Positions 7,565-18,282 of a stretch of 60,182 nucleotides of DNA are shown here, piece after piece. The translations under genes were made by a program, and so were the position numbers. The DNA lies in NCBI RefSeq assembly GCF_009861505.1, contig NZ_WTFT01000010.1:1-60182 (forward strand), written 5' to 3'. The notes under the pieces are model-generated. The model made no database searches. It was given only the letters and a program-made list of their open reading frames with translations, and had not been told where the DNA came from. Each line of letters opens with the position of its first letter. Within the stretch, counting starts at the first letter, position 1. Source of the DNA: Pseudomonas izuensis. Lineage in GTDB: Bacteria; Pseudomonadota; Gammaproteobacteria; Pseudomonadales; Pseudomonadaceae.

Positions 7565-9055
7565 TCAGTCGCTTTCGTGTTCGAGGTGGCCGTCCCAGCC
7601 GCCACCCAGCGCCGCAATCAACTGCACGCTGGCGATCAATCGGCTCTGCAACAGATCCAGCGCACTGCGCTCGTTGTTCAATGCCGCCGCTTGAACCACC
7701 ACTACATCCAGATAGGCAATCACCCCGGCCTTGTACTGGTTCTGGGTCAGGCGCAACGATTCACGGGCCGCATCCAGTGCCTGTTGTCTCACGACAGCTT
7801 CGTTCTCCAGCACCTTGAGCTGCACCAGAAAGTTTTCCACTTCACGGAAACCGTCGAGCACAGTCTGGCGGTATTTGGCGACGGTTTCGTCATAGGCCGC
7901 TTCGCTGCGGTCAACCTCCGCCGAACGCTGTCCGCCGTCGAACACGGTCATGGCCAGTTGCGGGCCCACCGACCAGAAGCGGTTGGGCAAGCTGAACAGG
8001 TCCTTCGAGGTACTGCTGCTGTAACCGCCGTTCAGACTCAGGGTCAGGTCCGGGTAATAGGCGGCCTTGGCCACGCCGATGTTGGCATTGGCGGCGATCA
8101 CCGAACGCTCCGCCGAGGCAATGTCCGGGCGCCGTTCCAGCAGTTGCGAAGGCAGGCTCAGCGGCACCTCCGGCAGCGGCGGGATTTCGTCGGTTTCAGC
8201 CAGTTTGAACTCGGCCGGCGCCAGACCGATCAGCACGGCGATGGCGTTTTCGAACTGGGCGCGTTGCCAGATCAGATCGACCAGGTCCGCCTCGGTGCTC
8301 TTGAGCTGAGTCTGCGCCTGAGCCACGGCATCCTTGCCGGAAACGCCGGCGCGGTACTGGTTTTCGGTCATTTTCAGCGAACGCTGGTAGGCCTCGACAG
8401 TCGCTTCCAGCAACCGCTTCTGCTCATCGATGACCCGCAATTGCAGGTAGTTCTGCACCAGCTCCGACTGCTGGCTCAGACGTATCGCCGCGAGATCGGC
8501 GTAGCTGGCCTCCGCATTAGCCGTGTCGGCTTCGAGGCCTCGGCGCAATTTGCCCCAGACATCAGCCTCCCAACTCACGCCAGCCTGCGCCGTGTAGGTG
8601 TTGCGGATGCCGCTCGAAGAACTGCTCAGGCTTGAACTGCTGCTGCCGGTGCCCTTACCGGAACGGGTTTTTCCGGCGGTCAGGTCCACCGTCGGGAAAA
8701 ACGCGCCCCGGGCGCTCTTGACCAAGGCCTGGGCCTGGCGGTATTGCGCCTCGGTCTGGGCAACCGTCTGGTTGGAGCTGTTGAGCTTTTCGATCAGGTC
8801 ATTGAGTTGCCGATCGCCGTACAGCTCCCACCAGGCACCGCGGGCCAGGGAATCGCTCGGATTGGCCTGGCGCCAGCCGGCCGCTTCCTTGTACTGCGCC
8901 GGCTCCGCGGTTTGCGGGCGCTGATAGTCCGGGCCGATGGCGCAGGCACTGAGCATCGCCGCGCACAGCGACAGGCTCAGCAACCGCGAACCTCGGGCCT
9001 TAATCAACGATGCGGCCAGCGGTGTAGCCAGGTTGAACAGCGAACGGTCAGTCAT
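7565..9055 (-). CDS. opmB: Outer-membrane factor OpmB of the MuxABC pump
   Basis: A 496-residue NodT/OprM-type outer-membrane lipoprotein forming the TolC-like exit duct. A signal peptide ends in the lipobox LSAC near residue 38, followed by IGPDYQRP, the usual start of the mature OprM family. The two OEP repeats and glutamine/alanine-rich coiled-coil segments (for example QTEAQYRQAQALVKSARGAF) fit the fold. Its ATG overlaps the muxC stop codon by four bases (ATGA), so the two are translationally coupled. Last gene of muxABC-opmB. Confidence 0.93.
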   Translation of the reverse strand: MTDRSLFNLATPLAASLIKARGSRLLSLSLCAAMLSACAIGPDYQRPQTAEPAQYKEAAGWRQANPSDSLARGAWWELYGDRQLNDLIEKLNSSNQTVAQTEAQYRQAQALVKSARGAFFPTVDLTAGKTRSGKGTGSSSSSLSSSSSGIRNTYTAQAGVSWEADVWGKLRRGLEADTANAEASYADLAAIRLSQQSELVQNYLQLRVIDEQKRLLEATVEAYQRSLKMTENQYRAGVSGKDAVAQAQTQLKSTEADLVDLIWQRAQFENAIAVLIGLAPAEFKLAETDEIPPLPEVPLSLPSQLLERRPDIASAERSVIAANANIGVAKAAYYPDLTLSLNGGYSSSTSKDLFSLPNRFWSVGPQLAMTVFDGGQRSAEVDRSEAAYDETVAKYRQTVLDGFREVENFLVQLKVLENEAVVRQQALDAARESLRLTQNQYKAGVIAYLDVVVVQAAALNNERSALDLLQSRLIASVQLIAALGGGWDGHLEHESD

Positions 9056-12000
9056 AGCGGAGTTTCCAGAGCAGCATCGGTACGCACCCCACGCCAGTGG
9101 TTGAAGCGATGGCGCAGTTTGTCGAGATAGAGGTAAACCACCGGGGTGGTGTAAAGGGTCAGCACCTGGCTGAAGATCAGCCCGCCAATGATGGTCAGGC
9201 CCAGCGGCTGGCGCATTTCCGCCCCTTCGGCGCGGCTCAGCAGCAGCGGCAAGGCACCGAGGATCGCCGCCAGGGTGGTCATCAGGATCGGCCGCAACCG
9301 TTGCAGGCAGGCGTTGCGGATCGATTCCAGCGGTGCCATGCCTTGCTGGCGTTCAAGCTGCAAGGCCAGGTCGATCATCAGGATGGCGTTCTTCTTCACC
9401 ACGCCGATCAGCAGGAACAATCCCAGTAACGAAATCAGGCTGAACTCGCCACCCAGGACGTAAATCGACAGCAACGCGCCGACCCCCGCCGACGGCAAGG
9501 TCGAGAGAATGGTCAGCGGATGAATGTAACTTTCATAGAGCACGCCGAGCACCAGATAGACCGCCACCAACGCCCCCAGAATCATCCATGGCTGGCTTTT
9601 CTGGGTCGCGGCGAAGGCATCGGCGGTGCCGGCCATTTTCACGATGACGTCTTCGGGCATCCCGAGTTTGGCAATCGCTCGCTCGATGGCGGCCGTGCCC
9701 TGCTCCACCGTGACGCCTTCGGCCATGTCGAAGGAGATACTTTCGGAGGCGAACTGGCCTTCGTGGCTTACCCGATCGTCTTCCAGGCTGTTTTCGTAGT
9801 GAGCGATGGTCGACAGCGGAATCCGCGCGCCCGTGGCGGTAATCACCTGAACCTGCTTGAGGGTGATCGGGTCCTGGGCGTATTTCGGATTGACCTCCAT
9901 CACCACCTGATACTGGTTGAGGCTGTCGTAAATGGTCGAAATCTGCCGCTGGCTGTAGGCGTTGTTCAGCACTGCCGTGACCATGTTCATGTCCACCCCC
10001 AGGCGCTTGGCCTGGTCACGATCGACAATCAACGTGACTTGTTGGGCGCCGCGGCCTTCACGGGCATCAATGGCCGTCAGCTCCGGCAAGGCCCTCAGCG
10101 CAACGACGACTTTCGGATACCACTCGCGCAGCTCGCCAAGATCGGCGCTTTGCAGGATGTAGGAATACTGCGACGTGGTCTGCTCGCGACCGCCGCCAAA
10201 TTGCAGGTCCTGATCGGCCATCAGCATCAGCTGCGCACCCGCGACCTTGGGCATTTCCTTGCGCAGGCGTTCGATGACCTTTTGCGCGGAAATATTGCGT
10301 TCCTTGATCGGCTTGAGACGCACCAACATGAAAGCGTTATTGGTGCCGTTGGTGCCACCGATGAAGCCGGCAACGCTTTCCACCGCGTCATCCTTGAGCA
10401 CGGCGCGGCGGAAGGTTTCCATTTTCGGCTGCATCACGCTGAACGACAGGCCGTCGTCGCCGCGCACGAAGCCGATCAGTTGCCCGGTATCCTGCTGCGG
10501 TAAAAATGTTTTGGGAACAACGACATACAGCGCAATATTCACGCCGACAGTCACGATCAGGCTCAACAAGGTCAGCCGCCGATGGCGTAGCACCCAGTCG
10601 AGGCTGGTCGCATATTTTCCGACCATCCACTCGTTGGCGCGCTGACTCCAGCGTTGCAGGCGGTTTTCCTCGCCTGGCGTGTGCGGCGTGAGCCAGCGGG
10701 CGCAGAGCATCGGGGTCAGTGTCAGCGACACCACCAGCGACACCACGATGGCCGCCGCGAGGGTAATGGAGAACTCGCGGAACAGACTTTCGATGATCCC
10801 GCCCATGAACAGGATCGACAGAAAGACCGCCACCAGCGACACGTTCATCGACAGCAAGGTGAAACCCACCTCCTGGGCACCGAGATAGGCCGCCTTCATC
10901 GGCTTGATGCCTTCGTCGATGTGCCGGGAGATGTTCTCCAGCACCACGATGGCGTCATCCACCACCAGCCCGGTGGCGAGGATCAACGCCATCAGCGACA
11001 GGTTGTTCAGCGAAAAGCCGTAGAGGTACATCACCGCAAAGGTGCCCACCAGCGACACCGGCACCGCCAGGGTCGGGATCAACGAGGCGCGGAAATTACC
11101 GAGGAACAGGAACACCACCAGGATCACCAGGGCCACGGCGATCAGCAGGGTCATTTCCGCTTCATGCAGCGTCGCCTTGATCACCGGCGAACGGTCCATG
11201 GCCAGGTTCAATTTGACGCTGGCCGGCAGCACCGCCTGCAACGCCGGCAACTGGGCCTTGATCTCGTTGACCGTCTCGATGATGTTGGCGCCGGCCTGCC
11301 GGTTGATCACCAACAGCACCGCCGAATCGTCGTTGAAAAAGCCGCTGTTGTAACGGTCCTCGACGCCATCGCTGACCTTGGCCACATCCTTCAGGCGCAG
11401 GGCTGCGCCATCCGCGTAGTGAATGATCAGCGACTCGTAATCCTTGGCCTTTTCCAGTTGATCGTTGGCCTGCACCTGCCACAGCCGCTGGCCATCTTCC
11501 ACCGAGCCCTTGGGCCGGCGCACGTTGGCATTGGCGATGGTATTGCGCACATCGTCCAGCGCCACGCCGTACTGGTTGAGCGCCTGGGGTTCGAGCTCAA
11601 TGCGCACCGCCGGCAATGAGCTGCCGCCGATCTGCACTTCACCCACGCCCTGCACTTGCGACAAGCTCTGGGACAGGATGGTCGAGGCCAGGTCATAGAG
11701 CTGGCCTTTTTCCAGCACATCCGATGTCAGCGACAGCACCATGATCGGCGCCTGGGACGGGTTGACCTTCTTGTAGGTCGGCATGCTGCGCATCCCGCTG
11801 GGCAGCAGGTTGCGCGAGGCATTGATCGCCGCCTGCACTTCCCGCGCCGCGCCATTGATGTCGCGGTCCAGGTCGAACTGCAGGATCACCCGGGTCGAGC
11901 CCTGGCTGGAGCGGCTGCTCATGGTGTTGACCCCGGCGATGGCGCCGAATGAACGTTCCAGCGGTGTCGCCACCGTGGAGGCCATCACTTCGGGACTCGC

Positions 12001-12159
12001 ACCGGGCAGACTGGCCTGGACCACGATCACCGGGAAGTCCATTTGCGGCAGTGGCGACACCGGCAGCAGGCCGAAGCTCACCCCTCCGAGCAGCATGATC
12101 GCCAGGCTCAGCAGCATGGTTGCCACCGGGCGCTTGATGAAAGGACCGGAAAGGTTCAT
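9052..12159 (-). CDS. muxC: RND efflux transporter subunit MuxC
   Basis: A 1035-residue RND permease. It starts MNLSGPFIKRPVATMLLSLAI, has two large periplasmic loops and the conserved TM4 block GLVVDDAIVVLENISRH with the paired aspartates of the proton relay, and ends with the usual helix-rich tail. It is the second of two RND permeases, as in P. aeruginosa muxB-muxC and E. coli mdtB-mdtC, which form a heteromultimeric pump. It is separated from muxB by 136 nt holding a REP pair, while its 3' end overlaps opmB by four bases. Confidence 0.95.
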   Translation of the reverse strand: MNLSGPFIKRPVATMLLSLAIMLLGGVSFGLLPVSPLPQMDFPVIVVQASLPGASPEVMASTVATPLERSFGAIAGVNTMSSRSSQGSTRVILQFDLDRDINGAAREVQAAINASRNLLPSGMRSMPTYKKVNPSQAPIMVLSLTSDVLEKGQLYDLASTILSQSLSQVQGVGEVQIGGSSLPAVRIELEPQALNQYGVALDDVRNTIANANVRRPKGSVEDGQRLWQVQANDQLEKAKDYESLIIHYADGAALRLKDVAKVSDGVEDRYNSGFFNDDSAVLLVINRQAGANIIETVNEIKAQLPALQAVLPASVKLNLAMDRSPVIKATLHEAEMTLLIAVALVILVVFLFLGNFRASLIPTLAVPVSLVGTFAVMYLYGFSLNNLSLMALILATGLVVDDAIVVLENISRHIDEGIKPMKAAYLGAQEVGFTLLSMNVSLVAVFLSILFMGGIIESLFREFSITLAAAIVVSLVVSLTLTPMLCARWLTPHTPGEENRLQRWSQRANEWMVGKYATSLDWVLRHRRLTLLSLIVTVGVNIALYVVVPKTFLPQQDTGQLIGFVRGDDGLSFSVMQPKMETFRRAVLKDDAVESVAGFIGGTNGTNNAFMLVRLKPIKERNISAQKVIERLRKEMPKVAGAQLMLMADQDLQFGGGREQTTSQYSYILQSADLGELREWYPKVVVALRALPELTAIDAREGRGAQQVTLIVDRDQAKRLGVDMNMVTAVLNNAYSQRQISTIYDSLNQYQVVMEVNPKYAQDPITLKQVQVITATGARIPLSTIAHYENSLEDDRVSHEGQFASESISFDMAEGVTVEQGTAAIERAIAKLGMPEDVIVKMAGTADAFAATQKSQPWMILGALVAVYLVLGVLYESYIHPLTILSTLPSAGVGALLSIYVLGGEFSLISLLGLFLLIGVVKKNAILMIDLALQLERQQGMAPLESIRNACLQRLRPILMTTLAAILGALPLLLSRAEGAEMRQPLGLTIIGGLIFSQVLTLYTTPVVYLYLDKLRHRFNHWRGVRTDAALETPL

Positions 12160-12184
12160 CGCCCCTTCCTCCCTGCATCAATCC

Positions 12185-12277
12185 CTGTAGGAGCGAGCCT
12201 GCTCGCGATGGGGCCTGCACATCCGACATGGATGCAGACTGATCCACCGCAATCGCGAGCATGCCCGCTCCCACAGT
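12185..12277. repeat. REP pair inside the mux operon
   Basis: Inverted arms TGTAGGAGCGAGCCTGCTCG (12186-12205) and ATCGCGAGCATGCCCGCTCC (12252-12271), between muxB and muxC. As a transcribed hairpin it could uncouple muxC-opmB expression from muxAB. Confidence 0.87.
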
Positions 12278-12295
12278 GTGTACGGTTCAACACTT

Positions 12296-15200
12296 TCACA
12301 CCGCCACCTCTTCGGCCTTGGACTTGCCGAAACGCCGTCCCAGACGGTCGAAATACAGGTAGATCACGGGCGTGGTGAACAGCGTCAGAATCTGGCTGAC
12401 CAGCAAGCCGCCGACCATCACCAGACCCAACGGCTGGCGCAGTTCCGCCCCGGAACCGGTGGCGAGCATCAGCGGCACCGCACCAAACAATGCGGCCAGG
12501 GTGGTCATCAGGATCGGCCGGAAGCGCAGCAAAGCGGCCTGATAGATCGCCGTTTGCGGGTCCATGCCCTGATTGCGCTCAGCGTCGAGGGCGAAGTCGA
12601 TCATCATGATCGCGTTCTTCTTCACGATACCGATCAGCAGGATGATGCCGATGATCGCGATCATCCCCAGGTCATTGCCGCTGAGAATCAGCGCCAGCAA
12701 GGCGCCGACCGCCGCCGAGGGCAAGGTGGACAGAATGGTGATCGGGTGAATGTAGCTCTCGTATAGCACGCCCAGCACGATGTACATGGTCACCACCGCC
12801 GCCAGAATCAGCAGCAAGGTGCTCGACAGCGAGGCCTGGAAGGCCTGCGCCGCCCCCTGGAACTGGGTCTGCACGCCAATCGGCATGCCGATGTCCTTCT
12901 GCACCTGTTCGATGATCTGCACCGCATGCCCCAGCGCAACGCCGGGCGCCAGGTTGAAGGACATCATCACCGCCGGGAACTGGCCGATGTGGGTAATCGC
13001 CAGTTGCGCCTGGCGCTCTTCGATATGCGCCAGGCTGGACAACCGCACCTGCCCGCCATCGGTGGTCTTGACGTGAATCTGGTCCAGTGCCTGCGGGCCG
13101 ATCTTCTCGCCAGACTGTGATTGCAGCACCACGCGGTACTGGCTGGCCTGGGTGTAGATGGTGGAGATCTGCCGCTGGCCAAAGGCGTCATACAGCGCAT
13201 CGGTGATGTTCGACACCGACACCCCGACCCGGGATGCGGCATCGCGGTCGATCACCAGATAGACCTGCAAGCCCTTGTCCTGCAAGTCGCTGGCAACGTC
13301 GGTCAGTTCCGGGCGGTCCGCCAGGGCTTCGACCAGACGCCCGCTCCACAGGCTCAACAGTTCCGAATCCGGCGACGACATGCTGAACTGGTACTGCGTG
13401 CGGCTGACCCGGTCCTCGATGGTCAGGTCCTGCACCGGCTGCATGAACAGGCGAATGCCGACCAGCTTGTCCAGTTCCGGTTGCAGGCGGGCAATCACTT
13501 GCATTGCGCTCAGGTCGCGGTCGTGGTGCGACTTGAGGTTGATCAGCAACCGACCGCTGTTGAGGGTCGAGTTGTCGCCATCCACGCCAATGTAGGAGGA
13601 CAGGCTCTCGACGGCAGGGTCGGCCAGAATCACCTTGGCGAGTTCTTGCTGGCGCTCGCTCATGGCGGCGAAGGAAATCGACTGTGGCGCTTCGGAAATA
13701 CCCTGGATTACCCCGGTGTCCTGCACCGGAAAGAAGCCCTTGGGCACCACCATGTACAGGAATACCGTCAGCGCCAAAGTGCCAATGGCCACCATCAAGG
13801 TCAGCGGCTGGTGCTTGAGTACCCACTGCAATTTGCGCCCGTAAGCGGCAATCATCCAGTCAATGGCCGCACCGCTGGCGCGGTAGAAACGTCCCTGTTC
13901 GTCTTCCTTCGGTTCGCGCTTGAGCAGCCGCGCGCACATCATCGGTGTCAGGGTCAGGGAGACGACCAGGGAAATCAGGATCGCCACCGCCAGAGTGATG
14001 GCAAATTCACGGAACAACCGCCCGACCACGTCCGCCATGAACAGCAGCGGGATCAGTACCGCAATCAAAGACAACGTCAGGGAGATCAGGGTGAACCCGA
14101 TCTGCTTGGCGCCTTTGAGCGCTGCATTCAGCGGGCTGTCGCCCTCTTCAATAAACCGGGAAATGTTCTCCAGCATCACGATGGCATCGTCCACCACGAA
14201 ACCGGTGGCGATGGTCAGGGCCATCAGGGTCAGGTTGTTGACCGAGAAACCGGCGAGGTACATCACGCCGAAAGTACCGATCAGCGACAACGGCACGGCC
14301 ACCGACGGAATGATCGTGGCACTGGCCCGACGCAGGAACAGGAACGTCACCATCACCACCAGGGCGATGGCGATCAGCAATTCATGCTGCACGTCCTTGA
14401 CCGAGGCGCGGATGGTCTGGGTGCGGTCAGTCAGTACGACGACGTCGAGTCCGGCCGGCAGGTTGTCGGTGATGCTCGGCAGCAAGGCCTTGATCCGGTC
14501 CACCACTTCGATGACGTTGGCACCCGGCTGGCGCTGGATGTTCAGCAGCACCGCCTGATTTTCATTGGCCCAGGCCGCCAGTCGCTCGTTTTCGGCGCCA
14601 TCGACGATCTCGGCGACATCCTTGAGCCGCAGCGGTGCGCCATTGGCGTAGGCCAGGATCAGGTTGGCGTAGTCCGCAGGAGAAGTCAGTTGATCGTTTG
14701 CGTCGAGCATCGAGACCCGGGTCGGGCCGTCGAAGTTGCCCTTGGGCTGGTTGACGTTGGATGCACCGATCAGGGTCCGCACGTCCGACAGGTTCAGGCC
14801 GTTGGCCGCCAGAGCCTCAGGGTTGACCTTGATCCGCACCGCCTGGCGCTGGCCGCCGGCAATGCTGACCATGCCGACGCCGCTGATCTGGGCGATTTTC
14901 TGCGCCATGCGTGTGTCGACCAGATCGTTGAGCTTGGGCAACAGCATGGTCTTGGAGGTGATGGCCAGCGTCAGCACCGGCGTATCGGCCGGGTTGACCT
15001 TGTTGTATACCGGTGGCGCCGGCAGGTCCTTGGGCAACAGGTTGGTCGCGGCGTTGATCGCGGCCTGCACCTGCTGCTCGGCGACATCCATGTTGATGTC
15101 GAGGCTGAAACGCAAGGTCAGCACCGAGGCACCGCCGGAACTGGTGGAAGCCATCTGGGTCAGGCCGGGCATCTGGCCGAACTGCCGCTCGAGCGGTGCG

Positions 15201-15391
15201 GTCACGGCACTGGTCATGACGTCCGGGCTGGCGCCGGGATACAGCGTCATGACCCGAATGGTCGGGTAATCGACTTGAGGCAATGCCGATACCGGCAGCA
15301 AGCGATAGGCGATCACGCCGGCCAGGATAATGGCCAGCATGCTCAGGGTGGTCGCCACCGGGCGAAGGATGAACAGCCGCGAGAGATTCAT
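12296..15391 (-). CDS. muxB: RND efflux transporter subunit MuxB
   Basis: A 1031-residue RND permease starting [20 protein letters not shown], with the proton-relay block [17 protein letters not shown] and the [10 protein letters not shown] start of the first porter domain. About a third identical by eye to the downstream muxC, as expected for MdtB/MdtC-type pairs. Its ATG overlaps the muxA stop by four bases. In P. aeruginosa the MuxABC-OpmB pump exports aztreonam, macrolides, novobiocin and tetracycline; that range is knowledge of the homologue and is not seen here. Confidence 0.95.
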   Translation of the reverse strand: MNLSRLFILRPVATTLSMLAIILAGVIAYRLLPVSALPQVDYPTIRVMTLYPGASPDVMTSAVTAPLERQFGQMPGLTQMASTSSGGASVLTLRFSLDINMDVAEQQVQAAINAATNLLPKDLPAPPVYNKVNPADTPVLTLAITSKTMLLPKLNDLVDTRMAQKIAQISGVGMVSIAGGQRQAVRIKVNPEALAANGLNLSDVRTLIGASNVNQPKGNFDGPTRVSMLDANDQLTSPADYANLILAYANGAPLRLKDVAEIVDGAENERLAAWANENQAVLLNIQRQPGANVIEVVDRIKALLPSITDNLPAGLDVVVLTDRTQTIRASVKDVQHELLIAIALVVMVTFLFLRRASATIIPSVAVPLSLIGTFGVMYLAGFSVNNLTLMALTIATGFVVDDAIVMLENISRFIEEGDSPLNAALKGAKQIGFTLISLTLSLIAVLIPLLFMADVVGRLFREFAITLAVAILISLVVSLTLTPMMCARLLKREPKEDEQGRFYRASGAAIDWMIAAYGRKLQWVLKHQPLTLMVAIGTLALTVFLYMVVPKGFFPVQDTGVIQGISEAPQSISFAAMSERQQELAKVILADPAVESLSSYIGVDGDNSTLNSGRLLINLKSHHDRDLSAMQVIARLQPELDKLVGIRLFMQPVQDLTIEDRVSRTQYQFSMSSPDSELLSLWSGRLVEALADRPELTDVASDLQDKGLQVYLVIDRDAASRVGVSVSNITDALYDAFGQRQISTIYTQASQYRVVLQSQSGEKIGPQALDQIHVKTTDGGQVRLSSLAHIEERQAQLAITHIGQFPAVMMSFNLAPGVALGHAVQIIEQVQKDIGMPIGVQTQFQGAAQAFQASLSSTLLLILAAVVTMYIVLGVLYESYIHPITILSTLPSAAVGALLALILSGNDLGMIAIIGIILLIGIVKKNAIMMIDFALDAERNQGMDPQTAIYQAALLRFRPILMTTLAALFGAVPLMLATGSGAELRQPLGLVMVGGLLVSQILTLFTTPVIYLYFDRLGRRFGKSKAEEVAV

Positions 15392-16704
15392 GCGCCGCCC
15401 TTTTTCGCCTTGTCGGCAGGCGCCGGCTCAGTGGAATTGGCCGCCGATTTGCCTTGCAGATGCCCGGCGGGGTTTGTCGGCACGTCCTGAGGGTTGTTGA
15501 CCACTTCCACATCACTGCCGTCTTTCAGGCGGTCAGTGCCTTCCAGCACCACGCGATCACCGGCAGCAAGGCCTTCAGTGACCACCGTGTTGATGCCATC
15601 GCTGGCGCCGATTTTCAGCTGGCGAATCTTGACCTTCTTGTCGCCGTCCAGGGCATAGACGAACGTGCCGTTGGTGCCGAACTGGATGGCGGCGGACGGT
15701 GCGAGGACCACGTCCCTGAGGGTGTCGGCCAGCAGGCGCACGTTGACGAACTGGTTGGGGAACAGCGACTGGTCGCGGTTGTCGTAGCGCGCCTTGAATT
15801 TCAGGGTGCCGGTGGTGACGTCGATCTGGTTGTCCAGGCTCTGCAACACGCCAGTGGCTTGCAGCTTGGTGTCACCACGATCCCAGGCCTCGGCAGGCAA
15901 TTTGGCGCCACTGCGATAACGCGCGAGCACCGTGTCGAGGCTGCTTTCCGGCAAGGTGAAGGCCACGCTGATCGGCTGGGTCTGGGTGATGATCGCCAGC
16001 GCCGTGGTGTCGTTGGCCGCGACCAGGTTGCCGACGTCGAGCTGGCGCAGGCCGACGCGCCCGGCAATCGGCGCACGGATCTTGGTGAATTCGAGATTGA
16101 GCTTGGCATCGTTGACCGCCGCCTGATTGGTCTTGACCGTGCCCTGGAATTGGCCGACCAGCGCGATGGCGGTGTCCAGGGTCTGTTTGGCGATGCTGTC
16201 TTCTTTGTAGAGCCCGGTATATCGCTCTACATCCACCTGGGCGTTCTTCAACTGCGCCTGATTTTGCAGCAAGGTGCCTTCAGCCTGGAGCAAGGCGTTC
16301 TGGTACGGACGCGGGTCGATTTCAGCCAGCAGATCACCGGCCTTGACCATCTGCCCTTCTTCGAAATAGATCTTCACCAGTTCACCGCCGACGCGGCTGC
16401 GCACATTGATGGTATTCAACGCAGTGACCGTGCCCAGCGCTTTGTAGTACAGCGGGAAATCACCCTTGACCGCCGGCGCTACCCGCACTGGAACCGGCCC
16501 CGTTGCACCGCCGAACCCCGGACGCATCGCGCCTGACCTGCCAGTGTGCCCGGCCACGGCCTTGGGCTGCGCGCCTTCTTTCGGCGCAGCACCACCGGGC
16601 CAGAATTTCCAGCACAAGGCAGCGATGACCAACAGGACAAGCAGGCCAAACAGCCAGCGACGGGGACTACGGGAAGCGGAGGATTGCATTGAGTGATCAA
16701 CCAT
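15388..16704 (-). CDS. muxA: RND periplasmic adaptor MuxA
   Basis: A 438-residue membrane-fusion protein of the MdtA type that links the two RND permeases to OpmB. One N-terminal transmembrane helix ([19 protein letters not shown]) is followed by a low-complexity linker, the barrel-sandwich and alpha-hairpin region ([22 protein letters not shown] segment; [18 protein letters not shown]) and a beta-barrel. Two starts are possible, 16704 and 16689; neither has a strong ribosome site, and I keep the longer. First gene of the operon; a promoter and CpxR-like box precede it. Confidence 0.92.
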   Translation of the reverse strand: MVDHSMQSSASRSPRRWLFGLLVLLVIAALCWKFWPGGAAPKEGAQPKAVAGHTGRSGAMRPGFGGATGPVPVRVAPAVKGDFPLYYKALGTVTALNTINVRSRVGGELVKIYFEEGQMVKAGDLLAEIDPRPYQNALLQAEGTLLQNQAQLKNAQVDVERYTGLYKEDSIAKQTLDTAIALVGQFQGTVKTNQAAVNDAKLNLEFTKIRAPIAGRVGLRQLDVGNLVAANDTTALAIITQTQPISVAFTLPESSLDTVLARYRSGAKLPAEAWDRGDTKLQATGVLQSLDNQIDVTTGTLKFKARYDNRDQSLFPNQFVNVRLLADTLRDVVLAPSAAIQFGTNGTFVYALDGDKKVKIRQLKIGASDGINTVVTEGLAAGDRVVLEGTDRLKDGSDVEVVNNPQDVPTNPAGHLQGKSAANSTEPAPADKAKKGGA

Positions 16705-16736
16705 TGGGCGCGAGGGCTTCTTTTACATAAGACAGA

Positions 16737-16787
16737 ACGATAAGCACTGGCGGGGTTTAAGCAAAGCGCCTTTACCGGCAATTTACC
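16737..16787 (-). promoter_or_regulatory. Candidate mux promoter with CpxR-like box
   Basis: Reading the minus strand, GTAAA at 16786-16782 and GTAAA at 16775-16771 are separated by 6 nt, the form of the CpxR consensus GTAAA-N4-8-GTAAA. Seven bases downstream follows TTGCTT (16764-16759), then after 16 nt TATCGT (16742-16737), a plausible -35/-10 pair about 33 nt before the muxA start. The geometry fits activation from immediately upstream of -35. Confidence 0.5.
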
Positions 16788-16835
16788 TTTGGCTTACGTA
16801 ACAGGAGATTTATCCAAGATACTGAAACACAAATG

Positions 16836-16863
16836 AAAACGGCCTGGACAGGGCCAGGCCGTT
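16836..16863 (-). terminator. Rho-independent terminator of tpx
   Basis: A perfect 10-bp stem (AACGGCCTGG at 16838-16847 with CCAGGCCGTT at 16854-16863) and a 6-nt loop. On the minus strand the stem is followed by TTTT and a T-rich stretch. It lies 20 nt after the tpx stop and insulates the mux operon. Confidence 0.8.
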
Positions 16864-16882
16864 AACAATTGTAAAACTCTAC

Positions 16883-17383
16883 TTATTTCAGGACAGCGAG
16901 TGCAGCTTCGTAGTTCGGCTCGTCAGCGATTTCCTTGACCAGCTCGCTGTGCAGCACATTGTCGTTCTCATCCAGAACAACCACGGCACGGGCGGTCAGG
17001 CCTTTGAGCGGGCCGTCAGCAATGGCAACGCCATAATTCTGGATGAACTCGGCACCGCGCAGGGTCGACAGGTTCTGTACGTTTTCCAGGCCTTCGGCAC
17101 CGCAGAAGCGAGCCTGGGCGAACGGCAGGTCAGCGGAGATGCACAGCACCACGGTGTTGGCGATGTCATTGGCCTGGGCGTTGAATTTGCGCACCGAAGT
17201 GGCACAGGTCGGGGTGTCGATGCTTGGGAAGATGTTCAGTACTTTGCGCTTGCCGGCGAAGTCCTTCAGGGTAACGTCGGACAGATTGCCGGCGACCAGG
17301 GAAAAGGCTGGCGCCTTGGAACCGGCTTGAGGCAGTTGACCGTTGACTTGAACCGGGTTGCCTTTAAGAGTGACTTGAGCCAT
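16883..17383 (-). CDS. tpx: Thiol peroxidase Tpx
   Basis: A 166-residue atypical 2-Cys peroxiredoxin of the Tpx family, which reduces lipid and alkyl hydroperoxides using thioredoxin. The peroxidatic cysteine is in [12 protein letters not shown] (C60) and the resolving cysteine is C94 in ARFCGAEG. Length and ends match the family. ATG 17383 is chosen because AAGGA lies about 9 nt upstream and the protein then starts [11 protein letters not shown] as usual; an upstream in-frame extension has no support. Single gene with its own terminator. Confidence 0.96.
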   Translation of the reverse strand: MAQVTLKGNPVQVNGQLPQAGSKAPAFSLVAGNLSDVTLKDFAGKRKVLNIFPSIDTPTCATSVRKFNAQANDIANTVVLCISADLPFAQARFCGAEGLENVQNLSTLRGAEFIQNYGVAIADGPLKGLTARAVVVLDENDNVLHSELVKEIADEPNYEAALAVLK

Positions 17384-17497
17384 GAACGGAGTCCTTCTGT
17401 ACGTTGTTGTGGAGAATTTTGAAGAGGCCGAAGTTAACCACGAAATTGATCGGCGACCTATACCGGATATACACATCTGCAAATCCGACACAAATCC

Positions 17498-17589
17498 CTG
17501 TGGGAGCGGGCTTGGCCCCGATGAGGGCGGCAGTTTCAACCTATCAGTGACTGACAGATTGCAATCGCGGGCAAGCCCGCTCCCACAGG
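17498..17589. repeat. REP pair 3' of the SRPBCC gene
   Basis: Inverted arms TGTGGGAGCGGGCTTGGCCC (17499-17518, slightly diverged) and CGCGGGCAAGCCCGCTCCCA (17566-17585). It ends 11 nt before the stop of the gene at 17600. Confidence 0.85.
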
Positions 17590-17599
17590 AATGGTGGTG

Positions 17600-18043
17600 T
17601 TATCTGAGTAACCGCAACATATTGCGATGCCGCGCCGCGAAAATCCGCCGCATATAGCCATTCACCAGCAGTGCCTCGCTCAACGCACCGCCAATCGCCG
17701 AATACGTCACCCGATCGGTATACAGCGTACCCCCCTCTCCCGCAGCCACCCGGTGTTCATGACGAAAGGCACGCATCGGCCCCTTGAGCATTTCATCCAC
17801 GAAATGAACATCGCCGACCTCGCGGATCACCACCGTCCAATTCGAAGGAATGAAGTTGAACATCCAGTGCCGAAAGCGGAACCGGCGGCCGGCTTCGATG
17901 CGCAGATCATTCAGGTCGACATCGCCCAGCGGTGTGATGCGTTCGGGGAAGATCTTCGGGAAGTTCACGCCCTCCAGACAGAATTCGAGGACTTCCCTGG
18001 GCGTGCGATGGGGAATAAGCGTGGTGAGTTCCAGAACGGGCAT
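17600..18043 (-). CDS. SRPBCC / START-like ligand-binding protein
   Basis: A protein of about 147 residues resembling the polyketide-cyclase/START-like (SRPBCC) fold: an N-terminal PVLELTTLIPHRTPREVLEF strand-helix, a central FRFRHWMFNFIPSNWTVVIREV segment and a C-terminal helix with ARHRNML. No catalytic residues can be assigned. The start could be ATG 18043 (chosen: begins at the first strand) or ATG 18055, four residues longer. Function unknown; flanked by REPs on both sides. Confidence 0.75.
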   Translation of the reverse strand: MPVLELTTLIPHRTPREVLEFCLEGVNFPKIFPERITPLGDVDLNDLRIEAGRRFRFRHWMFNFIPSNWTVVIREVGDVHFVDEMLKGPMRAFRHEHRVAAGEGGTLYTDRVTYSAIGGALSEALLVNGYMRRIFAARHRNMLRLLR

Positions 18044-18090
18044 GAATGATGGCATTCCATTGGCCAAGGGGCTCACAGACTACCACCCGA

Positions 18091-18172
18091 TGTAGGAGCT
18101 GGCTTACCAGCGAAGGCGGTGTGTCAGTCGGACCGCGTTGCGGCATTCGCCAGCAAGCCGGCTCCTACAGGG
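18091..18172. repeat. REP pair
   Basis: Inverted arms TGTAGGAGCTGGCTTACCAG (18091-18110) and GCCAGCAAGCCGGCTCCTAC (18149-18168), between the divergent SRPBCC and YciI-like genes. Confidence 0.87.
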
Positions 18173-18282
18173 TTTTTGGGGGTATCACGTAATTTGTTAC
18201 GACTTTCCATGACTGCATTGTCGATTCAGCCGCTGATCATTCGACTATAAGTGAGTCATTCAAATCCAATGGAGAAAACACC

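Noticed and set aside
13121..15490. A 789-codon plus-strand open frame opposite muxB
   Set aside because: Shadow of the RND gene: His/Gln/Arg-rich with no domain, while muxB has full-length family features.
17384..17539. N-terminal extension of tpx
   Set aside because: Tpx proteins start at MAQVTLKG, preceded here by a good ribosome site; the extension reaches into REP sequence.
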